Assembly (NCBI GenBank): GCA_005239655.1
Contig: SBBP01000149.1
Location: forward strand, 1 to 9,560
Length of the DNA stretch: 9,560 nucleotides
Source of the DNA: Candidatus Microgenomatus auricola
GTDB lineage: Bacteria > Patescibacteriota > Patescibacteriia > UBA9570 > XYC2-FULL-38-9
Direction: 5' to 3'
Shown one piece after another: positions 1 through 6,961 of the stretch. The notes under the pieces are model-generated. The model worked only from the letters and a program-made list of their open reading frames with translations. It had not been told where the DNA came from and ran no database searches. Both the position numbers and the translations under genes were made by a program. Each line of letters begins with the position of its first letter. Positions within the stretch are counted from its first letter, which is position 1.

Positions 1-683
1 TTGCATGTGGATTTTTTATTCCGTACATTTTGTTTAACCTTCCCTTCATCACACTGCGCAGTTCACGGTATATCTTCTTTGCGTTGCCATACCTCACGAT
101 TCTGGCAGGGTTTACGATTATGTCTGTTATTGGTCTCTTCTCCGACCTCACGACGTTGCAAAAATCAAAACCCCTTCTTCGATCTTCTGCGAAAATCGTC
201 CTCAGCACTCTACTCATAGTCCTCACAATCCATACCAATACCATTACTGAACTCCTTGCTGGACGGCATGGCCATCTCGTCGAGGGAGTCAATAATGCGA
301 ATTGGAAAGCGGCATACCAGATCGTTCAAGATGATATGGTTGCCGAAGGGAGAACAATCGACGAAGTGCGTATTGTGAGCACGATTCCACTTTCGGCATA
401 TTACTATATGGGCCGCGTGGACGGCTATCTCAGAAAAGAACTGTATGCAGAGAACACCCTCAGTCGGAACGGGGTTCTGATTGATGCATTTTCCGGCGCC
501 CCCATAGTGCGCCATGCAGAAGATTGGCTTGCATTTCTCTCTGACCAAAAAGGGTACAATGATATCTATATTGTTGGTGACTCTCGTTTATATCAACTCA
601 ATGACGAATTACAGCGACTGCTCTTTGGCCAAGCAAAACAGTTACACAAAGCAAAAACGTACGCCATTTATCGAATTCGGTAA
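1..683 (+). CDS. GT-C membrane glycosyltransferase (GT39-like), C-terminal part, 5' truncated
   Basis: The frame is open from base 3 (codon GCA) to the TAA at 681-683, so the start lies left of the window and about 226 residues are visible. They begin with hydrophobic segments: a helix around an RYIFFALPYL stretch, typical of the late transmembrane part of PMT/ArnT-like GT-C enzymes where an Arg-Tyr pair precedes a helix, and another helix near TLLIVLTIH. A soluble tail of about 140 residues starts near NWKAAYQIVQ. Such proteins usually transfer a sugar from a polyprenyl-phosphate donor on the outer face of the membrane. The catalytic Asp-Glu loop would be N-terminal and is outside the window, so activity cannot be judged. 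The tail resembles in layout that of the convergent GT-C gene ending at 714 (an aromatic W/F-x-x-AY motif, then a beta-strand, then a YY motif). A TTG at position 30 could be read as a start but would discard in-frame hydrophobic sequence. The donor and acceptor are unknown. Confidence 0.68.
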   Translation, partial: ACGFFIPYILFNLPFITLRSSRYIFFALPYLTILAGFTIMSVIGLFSDLTTLQKSKPLLRSSAKIVLSTLLIVLTIHTNTITELLAGRHGHLVEGVNNANWKAAYQIVQDDMVAEGRTIDEVRIVSTIPLSAYYYMGRVDGYLRKELYAENTLSRNGVLIDAFSGAPIVRHAEDWLAFLSDQKGYNDIYIVGDSRLYQLNDELQRLLFGQAKQLHKAKTYAIYRIR

Positions 684-713
684 TGCAGAAATTCTCCATC
701 ATCTCTTCGCACG

Positions 714-2573
714 TCAACGTTTCTTCTGTTGCAACTGTCTTTCCACGTCGCTCCAGGTGTATGAGTAGACAAATATTCCTGAGAATTGTAGGGAGCGGTC
801 TTTTTTTTGTTCATCCGTTGTGTACCGATGAATGAACCGACGTACAGACTTGCGCAAATGATGCGATTTATCGGCCGACCAAAAAATCCATCCCTGTTGA
901 TGTTCCTTCATGAGTGCTTTCACCTGACGCACTGTCAATGATTGTTGGGCTCCGAGAGAGGTGATGTGCGCATCGTCATCATGCCCCCAGTAATACGAAC
1001 GAAATGCAACGGTCAATAAAGCATCTCCAGACGCACGGTGATTCTGTATATATGCATATGCCGTGCGGAAATCGTGTCCATACCCAGTGGCTGTTGAACG
1101 GTCGGCGCGTGCGCGATCAAACAGCACACCTGGCTCCACGCTTGGCCAGGAAAGCGGGGTGGCGATTGCAATAGATGCAAAACTGATCGCCACTGCACGA
1201 GCGAATGGCCAACGGATCCAGACGAACGCGTTGGTGAGAAACCGGTACAGCGTCATGTGTACCACGATAAGAATAAGCGGAACAAAAAAAAGAATATACC
1301 GTACTGTCGCGTAACGATGAATCGTAAATATAAAAAGGAATAGTAGTGCGAACGACAGCGTAATCACATAGCGATGCGTGCGGCTCTGCAGAAAAAAACG
1401 GTAACAGCCCACGAGGTAGAGTCCGACTGCAGCAACGGTCAATGGGAGGTCTACAAACGGCAGGAGTGCATACACACTGTTTGGACTTTTGCGGATACCA
1501 ATAAAAGAAAACGCAGGGAGGTTGAGCAAGAGAGCAGTAAATACACCTGACAAGCAGCCGACGACACCAACAGCAAGCCAAGCAGTGGTCACGTGGTACG
1601 CATATCTGTCCGCAGCTGACGTTTTTTTCCTCAGCAGTACCCATTCAACACAGAGAAATATGAAAAATGCGGGGATGATGGAGAGTGTAACTAAATGTGT
1701 GAGTGCAGCAATCCAGAGGAAAAACCCCGCGAGACAGATCAACAGCATACTCAACCAACGACGATATTGCTGCAGAGTTGCTGCATACGCAAGATAACAA
1801 AACACGATGGCCAGCTGCGAAACTACAAGAACCATACTATACATACGCACGATACGTGCCTGAAACACAAATTGATCAAAAAAAACAAATGTCAGTACGG
1901 TGAGGAATGTCAAAAGTATATCCTTCGTCCAGTAGCGTATCAGGCAAAAACTGAGAGCGATAAACAACAGACCCCATGCGACGGAAGGAATACGTGCAGT
2001 CGCTTCAGACCACTCAAACCATTCGACAGTTTGAGCAACCTGCCAAGAATATATCCAGGCACGCTCGTATCGAATGACGTTATCATTGCTATCCCGCTGG
2101 GGCTCTTGCGTTGTAAAATTCCAGAGAACTGGCTCGCCCGTTTGATTGTAGCCCTCAACCGCTTCAACATGATAGTACTCATCATTTTGAAAATTCAACA
2201 CACCCAATCGAGTTGTCGTCAATACCGTCGTTATCCCGAGGAGCAGAGCAAGACATGCGACATCCAGTGCACGGCGGCAAACAAAATGCTGTAACCACGG
2301 CATCGTTGCGGTTTCTTCTTGGCTATTTGATAATGTCGCAAACCACGCAATGATGGCCGTCACGACGATAAGCCAAGCAAATGCAATGGAGTGCTCTATT
2401 TGCGCTTCATCCTGTCCTGCACGTATGAAACGCAATATGATCAACGCACAGACAGCCCCGATGCCCAGCCATCGATTCCACCTGTCACCTACATACCTTT
2501 GCAAGAAAAAAAACAGCATACCAAAGACAACCAGGAGAATCGCTGTCGGCAGAAAGATATTGCTCATTATCAT
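714..2573 (-). CDS. GT-C membrane glycosyltransferase, GT39/ArnT-like
   Basis: This is a polytopic membrane protein of 619 residues, probably with 11-13 helices and a soluble C-terminal tail of about 120 residues. After the helix near residues 105-120 comes a loop with an NFQNDEYYH motif. Its Asp131-Glu132 pair matches the catalytic acidic motif in the first extracytoplasmic loop of GT-C enzymes. The ARIPS motif (about 193-197) and the ARIVRMYS motif (about 239-246) are also typical of the PMT_2/GT39 family. The likely role is transfer of a sugar from a polyprenyl-phosphate donor to a glycan, lipid or protein on the outer face. Three helices (about 100 residues) precede the usual first helix. 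The ATG at 2573 is chosen because it lies 20 bp after the galE stop. An upstream in-frame GTG at 2621 would add 16 charged residues and overlap galE, and an ATG at 2567 is also possible. No start has a Shine-Dalgarno site. The gene is probably cotranscribed with galE. The substrate is unknown. Confidence 0.8.
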   Translation of the reverse strand: MIMSNIFLPTAILLVVFGMLFFFLQRYVGDRWNRWLGIGAVCALIILRFIRAGQDEAQIEHSIAFAWLIVVTAIIAWFATLSNSQEETATMPWLQHFVCRRALDVACLALLLGITTVLTTTRLGVLNFQNDEYYHVEAVEGYNQTGEPVLWNFTTQEPQRDSNDNVIRYERAWIYSWQVAQTVEWFEWSEATARIPSVAWGLLFIALSFCLIRYWTKDILLTFLTVLTFVFFDQFVFQARIVRMYSMVLVVSQLAIVFCYLAYAATLQQYRRWLSMLLICLAGFFLWIAALTHLVTLSIIPAFFIFLCVEWVLLRKKTSAADRYAYHVTTAWLAVGVVGCLSGVFTALLLNLPAFSFIGIRKSPNSVYALLPFVDLPLTVAAVGLYLVGCYRFFLQSRTHRYVITLSFALLFLFIFTIHRYATVRYILFFVPLILIVVHMTLYRFLTNAFVWIRWPFARAVAISFASIAIATPLSWPSVEPGVLFDRARADRSTATGYGHDFRTAYAYIQNHRASGDALLTVAFRSYYWGHDDDAHITSLGAQQSLTVRQVKALMKEHQQGWIFWSADKSHHLRKSVRRFIHRYTTDEQKKDRSLQFSGIFVYSYTWSDVERQLQQKKR

Positions 2574-2593
2574 GGATGGTTCGACTTTCGATC

Positions 2594-3535
2594 TCAGTTC
2601 GTCGCGCGCATCGCTTCCCACACTTTATGAATGCAATCTTCAATGGTGTAGGTTGGGTTCCAACCAAGGAGAGACTGAATGTGCCCATACGAGGCAACGA
2701 TTGTTTCTGGATCCCCAGGACGTCGTCCGGCAACGACGACCGGAAAATCAATTCCTGTAACACGTTTTGCCGCAGCAACCATTTCTAGCACCGTATACCC
2801 TTTCCCAGTTCCAACATTGAAAATCTCATTCCCACCACCGCTCGCAAGGTGTTGGTACGCACGAAGATGTGCATCAACGAGGTCATCAATATGGATATAA
2901 TCACGCACTGCTGAGCCATCAGCGGTATGATAGTCTGTACCAAACACCTGCATCTGCGTACGCTTTCCAAGCGCGGTCAGGACCATTGCGGGGATCAGAT
3001 GTGTCGGATTTACATCCGTGACATTAAAGTAACGCAGTGTCACGTATCGAAGCTGTGTACTATTCGACACATCGTTTAACATTCGCTCATACATCAGCTT
3101 ACTCCAGCCGTAGGGATTGACTGGTCGTGTTTCAGTCTGTTCAGTCACGACTGTGTCTGTCGTATTTCCATAGACTGCTGCTGTCGAAGAAAAAATCATT
3201 TGATGCACTGAGTGCTTCTGCATCATCGCAAGTAACTGAATTCCGCCACGGACGTTCGTTTCGTAGTAGAGTACAGGCTGTTTGACGGATTCCTCGACTA
3301 AAAGTTTTGCAGCAAAATGAAAAACCGCATCAACACGACAAAGAGAAAAAACGCGCTCGAGATCTTGATCGTTACAAATTGATCCTTCAACAAAGGTCGC
3401 CTGCGGATGAATCCATGCCCGCTTGCCCGTCGAGAGATCATCGATGACCACAACACGATGACCACTCTCGATAAGCGATCGTACAACTGCAGAACCAATA
3501 TAGCCTGCCCCACCGGTCACAAGAAATGTTGACAT
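2594..3535 (-). CDS. galE: UDP-glucose 4-epimerase (GalE-type extended SDR)
   Basis: This enzyme interconverts UDP-glucose and UDP-galactose (or the N-acetyl forms) with bound NAD in the cytoplasm. The 313-residue protein starts with an NAD-binding Rossmann motif TGGAGYIGS (7-15). It has the SSTAAVYG strand (116-123), the catalytic Tyr142 and Lys146 in PYGWSK with Ser/Thr at 116-118, LRYFN (167-171), RDYIHIDDL (211-219) and GRRPGDP (270-276), all diagnostic of GalE. It is about 25 residues shorter than the E. coli enzyme; about 12 of these are missing from the loop between Asn171 and the HLIP motif. The position matching E. coli Tyr299, which controls sugar size, is Ile279, which could admit N-acetylated substrates; that is inference. 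The ATG at 3535 gives the standard N-terminus directly before the Rossmann strand. It leads a two-gene unit with the GT-C gene 20 bp downstream, suggesting it feeds sugar donor to glycan assembly. Confidence 0.93.
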   Translation of the reverse strand: MSTFLVTGGAGYIGSAVVRSLIESGHRVVVIDDLSTGKRAWIHPQATFVEGSICNDQDLERVFSLCRVDAVFHFAAKLLVEESVKQPVLYYETNVRGGIQLLAMMQKHSVHQMIFSSTAAVYGNTTDTVVTEQTETRPVNPYGWSKLMYERMLNDVSNSTQLRYVTLRYFNVTDVNPTHLIPAMVLTALGKRTQMQVFGTDYHTADGSAVRDYIHIDDLVDAHLRAYQHLASGGGNEIFNVGTGKGYTVLEMVAAAKRVTGIDFPVVVAGRRPGDPETIVASYGHIQSLLGWNPTYTIEDCIHKVWEAMRATN

Positions 3536-3544
3536 ACGGCTATC

Positions 3545-3572
3545 AGTGTACAGAAAGAGTACAAAATTGCAA
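3545..3572 (-). promoter_or_regulatory. Candidate promoter of the galE unit
   Basis: On the minus strand TTGCAA (3572-3567) and TACACT (3550-3545) are separated by 16 bp, each matching 4 of 6 positions of the sigma-70 -35 and -10 consensus. The predicted transcription start falls within a few bases of the galE ATG at 3535, so the mRNA would be nearly leaderless, in line with the missing Shine-Dalgarno site. The match is moderate and made by eye. Confidence 0.3.
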
Positions 3573-3594
3573 CTGCAGACTGGCTGATTCCGGC

Positions 3595-3623
3595 TTGAAA
3601 AAAAGCGATGAATTTGGTAGGCT
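3595..3623 (+). promoter_or_regulatory. Candidate promoter of the plus-strand glycan operon
   Basis: TTGAAA (3595-3600) is followed after exactly 17 bp by TAGGCT (3618-3623), preceded directly by TGG, giving an extended -10 form (TGnTAGGCT). The -35 box matches 5 of 6 positions and the -10 box only 3 of 6, with the TG extension compensating. Transcription would start near 3630, leaving a leader of about 13 nt before the ATG at 3643. This is the only intergenic space in front of the plus-strand genes, so a promoter is expected here. Confidence 0.42.
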
Positions 3624-3642
3624 ACAGCAGACTTTTTCGAAT

Positions 3643-4737
3643 ATGCATGTCGTCTTTCTCACACGAAAATTCCCACCGCACACCGGCGGCATGGAAACGT
3701 TCAGCTGGCAACTGACGCAACAGTGGCGCGGTGACAAAACAGTGATTGCCCGAGGAAAGCGTCAGGCCGATGTTTTTTGGGTTGCGCCCGTGCTCTTGTA
3801 TCATGCATGGCGATTACGGAAAACAGCCGATGTCTATCATCTTGGTGATGCTGTACTCGCTCCTCTTGCTCCGTTCATTCGTCGATTCACTGGCAAGCCT
3901 GTTGTCGTAACTGTGCATGGATTGGAATTAACATACAATACAGCAGGTGCGATCTTTCACCGATTGATTCATTGGGGTATGGGCAGTGTAAATCATTTTG
4001 TGTGCGTGAGTGCATTTACTTCCGAGCTGTTGCGCAAACGCAGTATTGCGAATGAAAACATTTCTGTCATTGGACATGGTGTTATACCGCCGACGCACCT
4101 GCCTTCCACGCGAGCGTTGCGCGTTTTACCGAGCGGGGGAGGCAGTGTGAAGGCGGAACAACAGTTTGATGCGCTGGCGGAACAACGTTTTCTATTGCTC
4201 ACAGTCGGTCGGCTTGTAAAACGCAAAGGGGTTGAGTGGTTCATTCGCAATGTCATGCCAAAAATACAAAACCTGAATCCGCTGTATCTTGTGACATCAA
4301 CCGGTCCAGAACAAGAGCACATTCGTCAAACGATTGCAGAACTCCATCTCGAAAACTCTGTTCAACTCCTCGGAACAGTTGATCCGGAACGTCTAGAACA
4401 GTTATTTTCGAGCGCGGATATCTTCATTATGCCAAACATTCCTGTGCCGCATGATGTTGAAGGCTTTGGCTTTGTTGCTCTTGAAGCGGCTGTGCACGCG
4501 ACGCCTGTTATTGCAGCACGACTTGAAGGCATTCCGGATGCAATCCATGACAAAAAAAATGGTATGCTGTTTACGCCAGGAAACGCTGAAGAGTGCGCTA
4601 CGCTGATTACGCACTGGCACGATCATCCTGAAGAACGCTTGACGTTCGGTGAACAGGCGCAGGCCTACACTGTTACCCACTTCCGCTGGGAGGATGTTGT
4701 CGAACGATACGCACAACTCTTTGCAACTCTCCCATGA
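3643..4737 (+). CDS. GT4-family glycosyltransferase (GT-B fold)
   Basis: This is a cytoplasmic retaining glycosyltransferase of 364 residues that probably adds a sugar from a nucleotide donor to a lipid-linked glycan. The N-terminus has the GT4 start pattern with a Lys-Phe-Pro-Pro...Gly-Gly loop (residues 9-16). An HG motif at 92-93 follows the strand VVVTV. The C-terminal Rossmann domain opens with TVGRLVKRKG (187-196), whose Arg and Lys bind donor phosphates, and has the EX7E signature Glu273-GFGFVAL-Glu281. The ATG at 3643 is chosen over an in-frame ATG at 3526. The longer form would add 39 residues unlike the family, would overlap galE and would cover both candidate promoters. The stop TGA shares the ATGA overlap with the next gene's ATG, a typical sign of translational coupling. 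The Gly-rich domain linker (about 150-182) is somewhat long. The sugar specificity cannot be read from the sequence. Confidence 0.9.
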   Translation: MHVVFLTRKFPPHTGGMETFSWQLTQQWRGDKTVIARGKRQADVFWVAPVLLYHAWRLRKTADVYHLGDAVLAPLAPFIRRFTGKPVVVTVHGLELTYNTAGAIFHRLIHWGMGSVNHFVCVSAFTSELLRKRSIANENISVIGHGVIPPTHLPSTRALRVLPSGGGSVKAEQQFDALAEQRFLLLTVGRLVKRKGVEWFIRNVMPKIQNLNPLYLVTSTGPEQEHIRQTIAELHLENSVQLLGTVDPERLEQLFSSADIFIMPNIPVPHDVEGFGFVALEAAVHATPVIAARLEGIPDAIHDKKNGMLFTPGNAEECATLITHWHDHPEERLTFGEQAQAYTVTHFRWEDVVERYAQLFATLP

Positions 4738-6215
4738 GTCTCGCCAAAGCCGCAGCAAAAAATATTTCCTATCTCCTCTTCGCTCGAGTGCTCTTTCGGC
4801 TTTTGAACGCGATCGCGTTGATTTACGCTGCTCGCTATCTCGGTAACGATCGCTATGGTATGTACATGACCGCAACCGCCTGGGCAAACGCATTCTTAGC
4901 ACTCAATGATGTCGGTATGAGTACGCTCATGTTACGTGTCGGCGCAAAAGAACCACAGCGTATGGCCATGTTCTTTGGCAACACACTGCTTGTGGAGTCC
5001 ATCCTTTCTCTACTGATCTGGGGTAGTTTGATTGTCATTGGCACAACACTCTACGACCCTACAACGGCGTGGCTGATCGTGATCCTTGGTGCATCCAACC
5101 TCGCCTATGAATTTCGCAAAGTCATGCGTGGAGTGTTTCGAAGCCATGCTAATCTGCGCCCAGTCGCACTCACGGAATTGTTCAATGGCGCTCTGTTCTG
5201 CGCAGCAACGTTTGCCATTATCTTCCTTGTCAAAAACCCTGAAACGGGACTGTTCGGTATCGCACATGCGAGCTTGTGGACCGATGTCATCACCGTTGCC
5301 ATCCTCTTCATCATTACACTACGGCTTCTCAAGCCAGCAATCGATCGCTCGCAGATTTGGGGAATGGTGAAACAGGCATTCCCGTTCACCATCTACAACC
5401 TGTTTTACATGATCTATTTTCAGGTTGGCCAGATTCTGTTATCCATCATGCTCGGAAGTATCGCTGTCGGGAGTTATGCTGCTCCAGCTCAGCTCGTGAC
5501 CGTCCTCCTGTTCATTCCAATCATGGTGTTTCAAGTCACCACGCCAATCATGTACCGCCTTGAAAACGAAGATCCGGAAAAGTACAAACGTATTCACCGC
5601 ACCATGTGGCGTTACCTTTCGGCAATTGGTATTCCGTCTGGTGTCGGTCTCTGCCTTCTCGCTCAACCGATCATTGCATTCGTCTTTGGCGCAGACTACT
5701 TTCAAAACGATCCTGAGCAATTTCGCCGCGCAGTACACGTCATGCAAATACTCGGCATCTTTTTGGCTGTTCGTTTTGTCGGCATCGCTCATGGGAACTC
5801 CCTGACTACAACGGACCGACAATCTCTTCGTGCAAAAATGCAGGCGATTTCAGTCGGCATCAATATTGTCCTCGACATCGCCCTCATTTTCTTCTACGGT
5901 GTGATCGGTGCCGCGATCGGAACGCTCATCACCGAAATCGGCATCACACTGTCCACGATGTGGCTGTCCTCGCGTCACATCCAAGAATCGTGGAAAAGCA
6001 TTGCAACCGGGCTTGCTCCGATTGTTGCTGCGGCGGCTGGAATGGCTGCCGTTCTCCTCTTGCTGAAATCAAGCTTCTCTGTTATAGTTCTTGTGATTTT
6101 TGGAATGTTTTTGTACGTTTTCATGCTCTGGACCTTCCGTTTCTTCACTGCACACGACCGCACACTGTTTGTCGAAATCCTCCGTCGTAAGCAACACTCA
6201 ACAGACGCTTCGTAA
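4734..6215 (+). CDS. Wzx-type polysaccharide flippase (MOP superfamily)
   Basis: This is an integral membrane protein of 493 residues with about 12-14 predicted helices in the Polysacc_synt/MATE-like arrangement. It would flip a polyprenyl-diphosphate-linked oligosaccharide from the cytoplasmic to the outer face. The N-terminal pattern is characteristic: an amphipathic start, a helix, then ARYLG(n)DRYG and a short loop ending in NDVGM, as in Wzx/RfbX proteins. A central loop with EDPEKYKR and the motif FGADYF (about 319-324) are also typical. The start ATG overlaps the GT4 stop by 4 bp. The end of the protein is a charged tail. The downstream gene starts after 6 bp, so flippase and nucleotidyltransferase are almost certainly on one message. 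Overall length fits the family (420-500). A lipid II or teichoic-acid type flippase of the same superfamily cannot be excluded. Confidence 0.9.
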   Translation: MSLAKAAAKNISYLLFARVLFRLLNAIALIYAARYLGNDRYGMYMTATAWANAFLALNDVGMSTLMLRVGAKEPQRMAMFFGNTLLVESILSLLIWGSLIVIGTTLYDPTTAWLIVILGASNLAYEFRKVMRGVFRSHANLRPVALTELFNGALFCAATFAIIFLVKNPETGLFGIAHASLWTDVITVAILFIITLRLLKPAIDRSQIWGMVKQAFPFTIYNLFYMIYFQVGQILLSIMLGSIAVGSYAAPAQLVTVLLFIPIMVFQVTTPIMYRLENEDPEKYKRIHRTMWRYLSAIGIPSGVGLCLLAQPIIAFVFGADYFQNDPEQFRRAVHVMQILGIFLAVRFVGIAHGNSLTTTDRQSLRAKMQAISVGINIVLDIALIFFYGVIGAAIGTLITEIGITLSTMWLSSRHIQESWKSIATGLAPIVAAAAGMAAVLLLLKSSFSVIVLVIFGMFLYVFMLWTFRFFTAHDRTLFVEILRRKQHSTDAS

Positions 6216-6221
6216 AAACCT

Positions 6222-6956
6222 ATGCGCACGATTATTATGGCTGCCGGAACATCACAGCGCCTGCGGCCACTGACTGACCATATCCCAAAAACACTACTTC
6301 GCATTGGCGAAAAAACGATTCTGGAACATATTTTAGACTCCGCCCGTGCTGCAGGACTCACGCATTTTGATATAGTCACTGGCCATGGCCATCGTGCAAT
6401 TGAAGAGTTCGTCACTGTCTACCAGCAACGGCATCCCACTATTCACATCAACCTGATTTACAACGACGTCTACGATTCCACCGGAAACGTCGTTTCGCTT
6501 TCCAAAGCAAGGGAAGTGTTCGACGAAGATTTCATCATCATCAATTCTGATACGATTTTCCATACTGATCTGCTAAAAAAACTGACTGCATCAGACCATG
6601 CCAATGCGATGATTGTTGATGATGTCAAACGTCTCGGAGCAGAAGAGATGAAAGTGCGAGTCGATGACAACGAGTGTATTACACATGTGCACAAAAGTTT
6701 GGATCCTGAAACCGCGGCAGGTGAATATGTGGGGATTCTCAAACTCTCCAAACAGCACAAGCAAGAGCTGCTGGACAGTTTGGACAAGATGATCGCAGAA
6801 AATCAATCGGTCTACTACGAGGACGCCATTCAAAAAATGATTGATGACTACAACGTTCCGATTAAAAAAATTTCGACAGACGGATTGCCAGTCATGGAAG
6901 TAGATACACACGAAGATCTCACACACGCACAACTCCTCATTCAACAGATGCCATAA
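6222..6956 (+). CDS. LicC-like nucleotidyltransferase (probable CTP:phospho-alcohol cytidylyltransferase)
   Basis: This soluble protein of 244 residues has the NTP_transferase fold. The nucleotide-binding motif MAAGTSQRLRPLT (6-18) is followed by the conserved Lys23 in IPK. Asp110 (INSD) is the expected first metal ligand, and Asp228 in EVDTHEDL is the second. NVVSLSKARE (89-98), GEYVGI (167-172) and YYEDAI (198-203) resemble LicC and COG1213 enzymes, which make CDP-choline, and the nucleotidyltransferase half of archaeal inositol-phosphate cytidylyltransferase. This favours CTP and a small phospho-alcohol over dTTP and glucose-1-phosphate. The next two genes make and use such an alcohol: G1PDH 5 bp downstream and a CDP-alcohol phosphotransferase after it. 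By inference it makes CDP-glycerol from sn-glycerol-1-phosphate. There is no choline kinase in view. A sugar-1-phosphate nucleotidyltransferase remains the alternative. The ATG gives the canonical short strand before the signature. Confidence 0.85.
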   Translation: MRTIIMAAGTSQRLRPLTDHIPKTLLRIGEKTILEHILDSARAAGLTHFDIVTGHGHRAIEEFVTVYQQRHPTIHINLIYNDVYDSTGNVVSLSKAREVFDEDFIIINSDTIFHTDLLKKLTASDHANAMIVDDVKRLGAEEMKVRVDDNECITHVHKSLDPETAAGEYVGILKLSKQHKQELLDSLDKMIAENQSVYYEDAIQKMIDDYNVPIKKISTDGLPVMEVDTHEDLTHAQLLIQQMP

Positions 6957-6961
6957 CACCG

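Noticed and set aside
1117..1644. Minus-strand open frame of 175 codons in another frame of the GT-C gene
   Set aside because: The protein is Cys-rich and low in family-like patterns. The GT-C frame explains the same bases with recognisable helices.
1695..2294. Plus-strand open frame of 199 codons inside the minus-strand GT-C gene
   Set aside because: The translation is rich in Cys, Gln and Arg and has no domain pattern. It is a shadow of a strongly supported membrane protein on the other strand.
3526..3642. Longer form of the GT4 protein starting at 3526
   Set aside because: The extra 39 residues are unlike any GT4 N-terminus, overlap galE and cover the candidate promoters. The protein's typical first strand starts at 3643.
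4087..4188. Apparent insertion in the linker of the GT4 protein
   Set aside because: The distance between the HG-V and GRL motifs is only about 8 residues above typical, within normal variation of the family.
4402..4902. Minus-strand open frame of 166 codons across the GT4/Wzx junction
   Set aside because: It is antisense to two well-supported genes, basic and Ser/Cys-rich without motifs.
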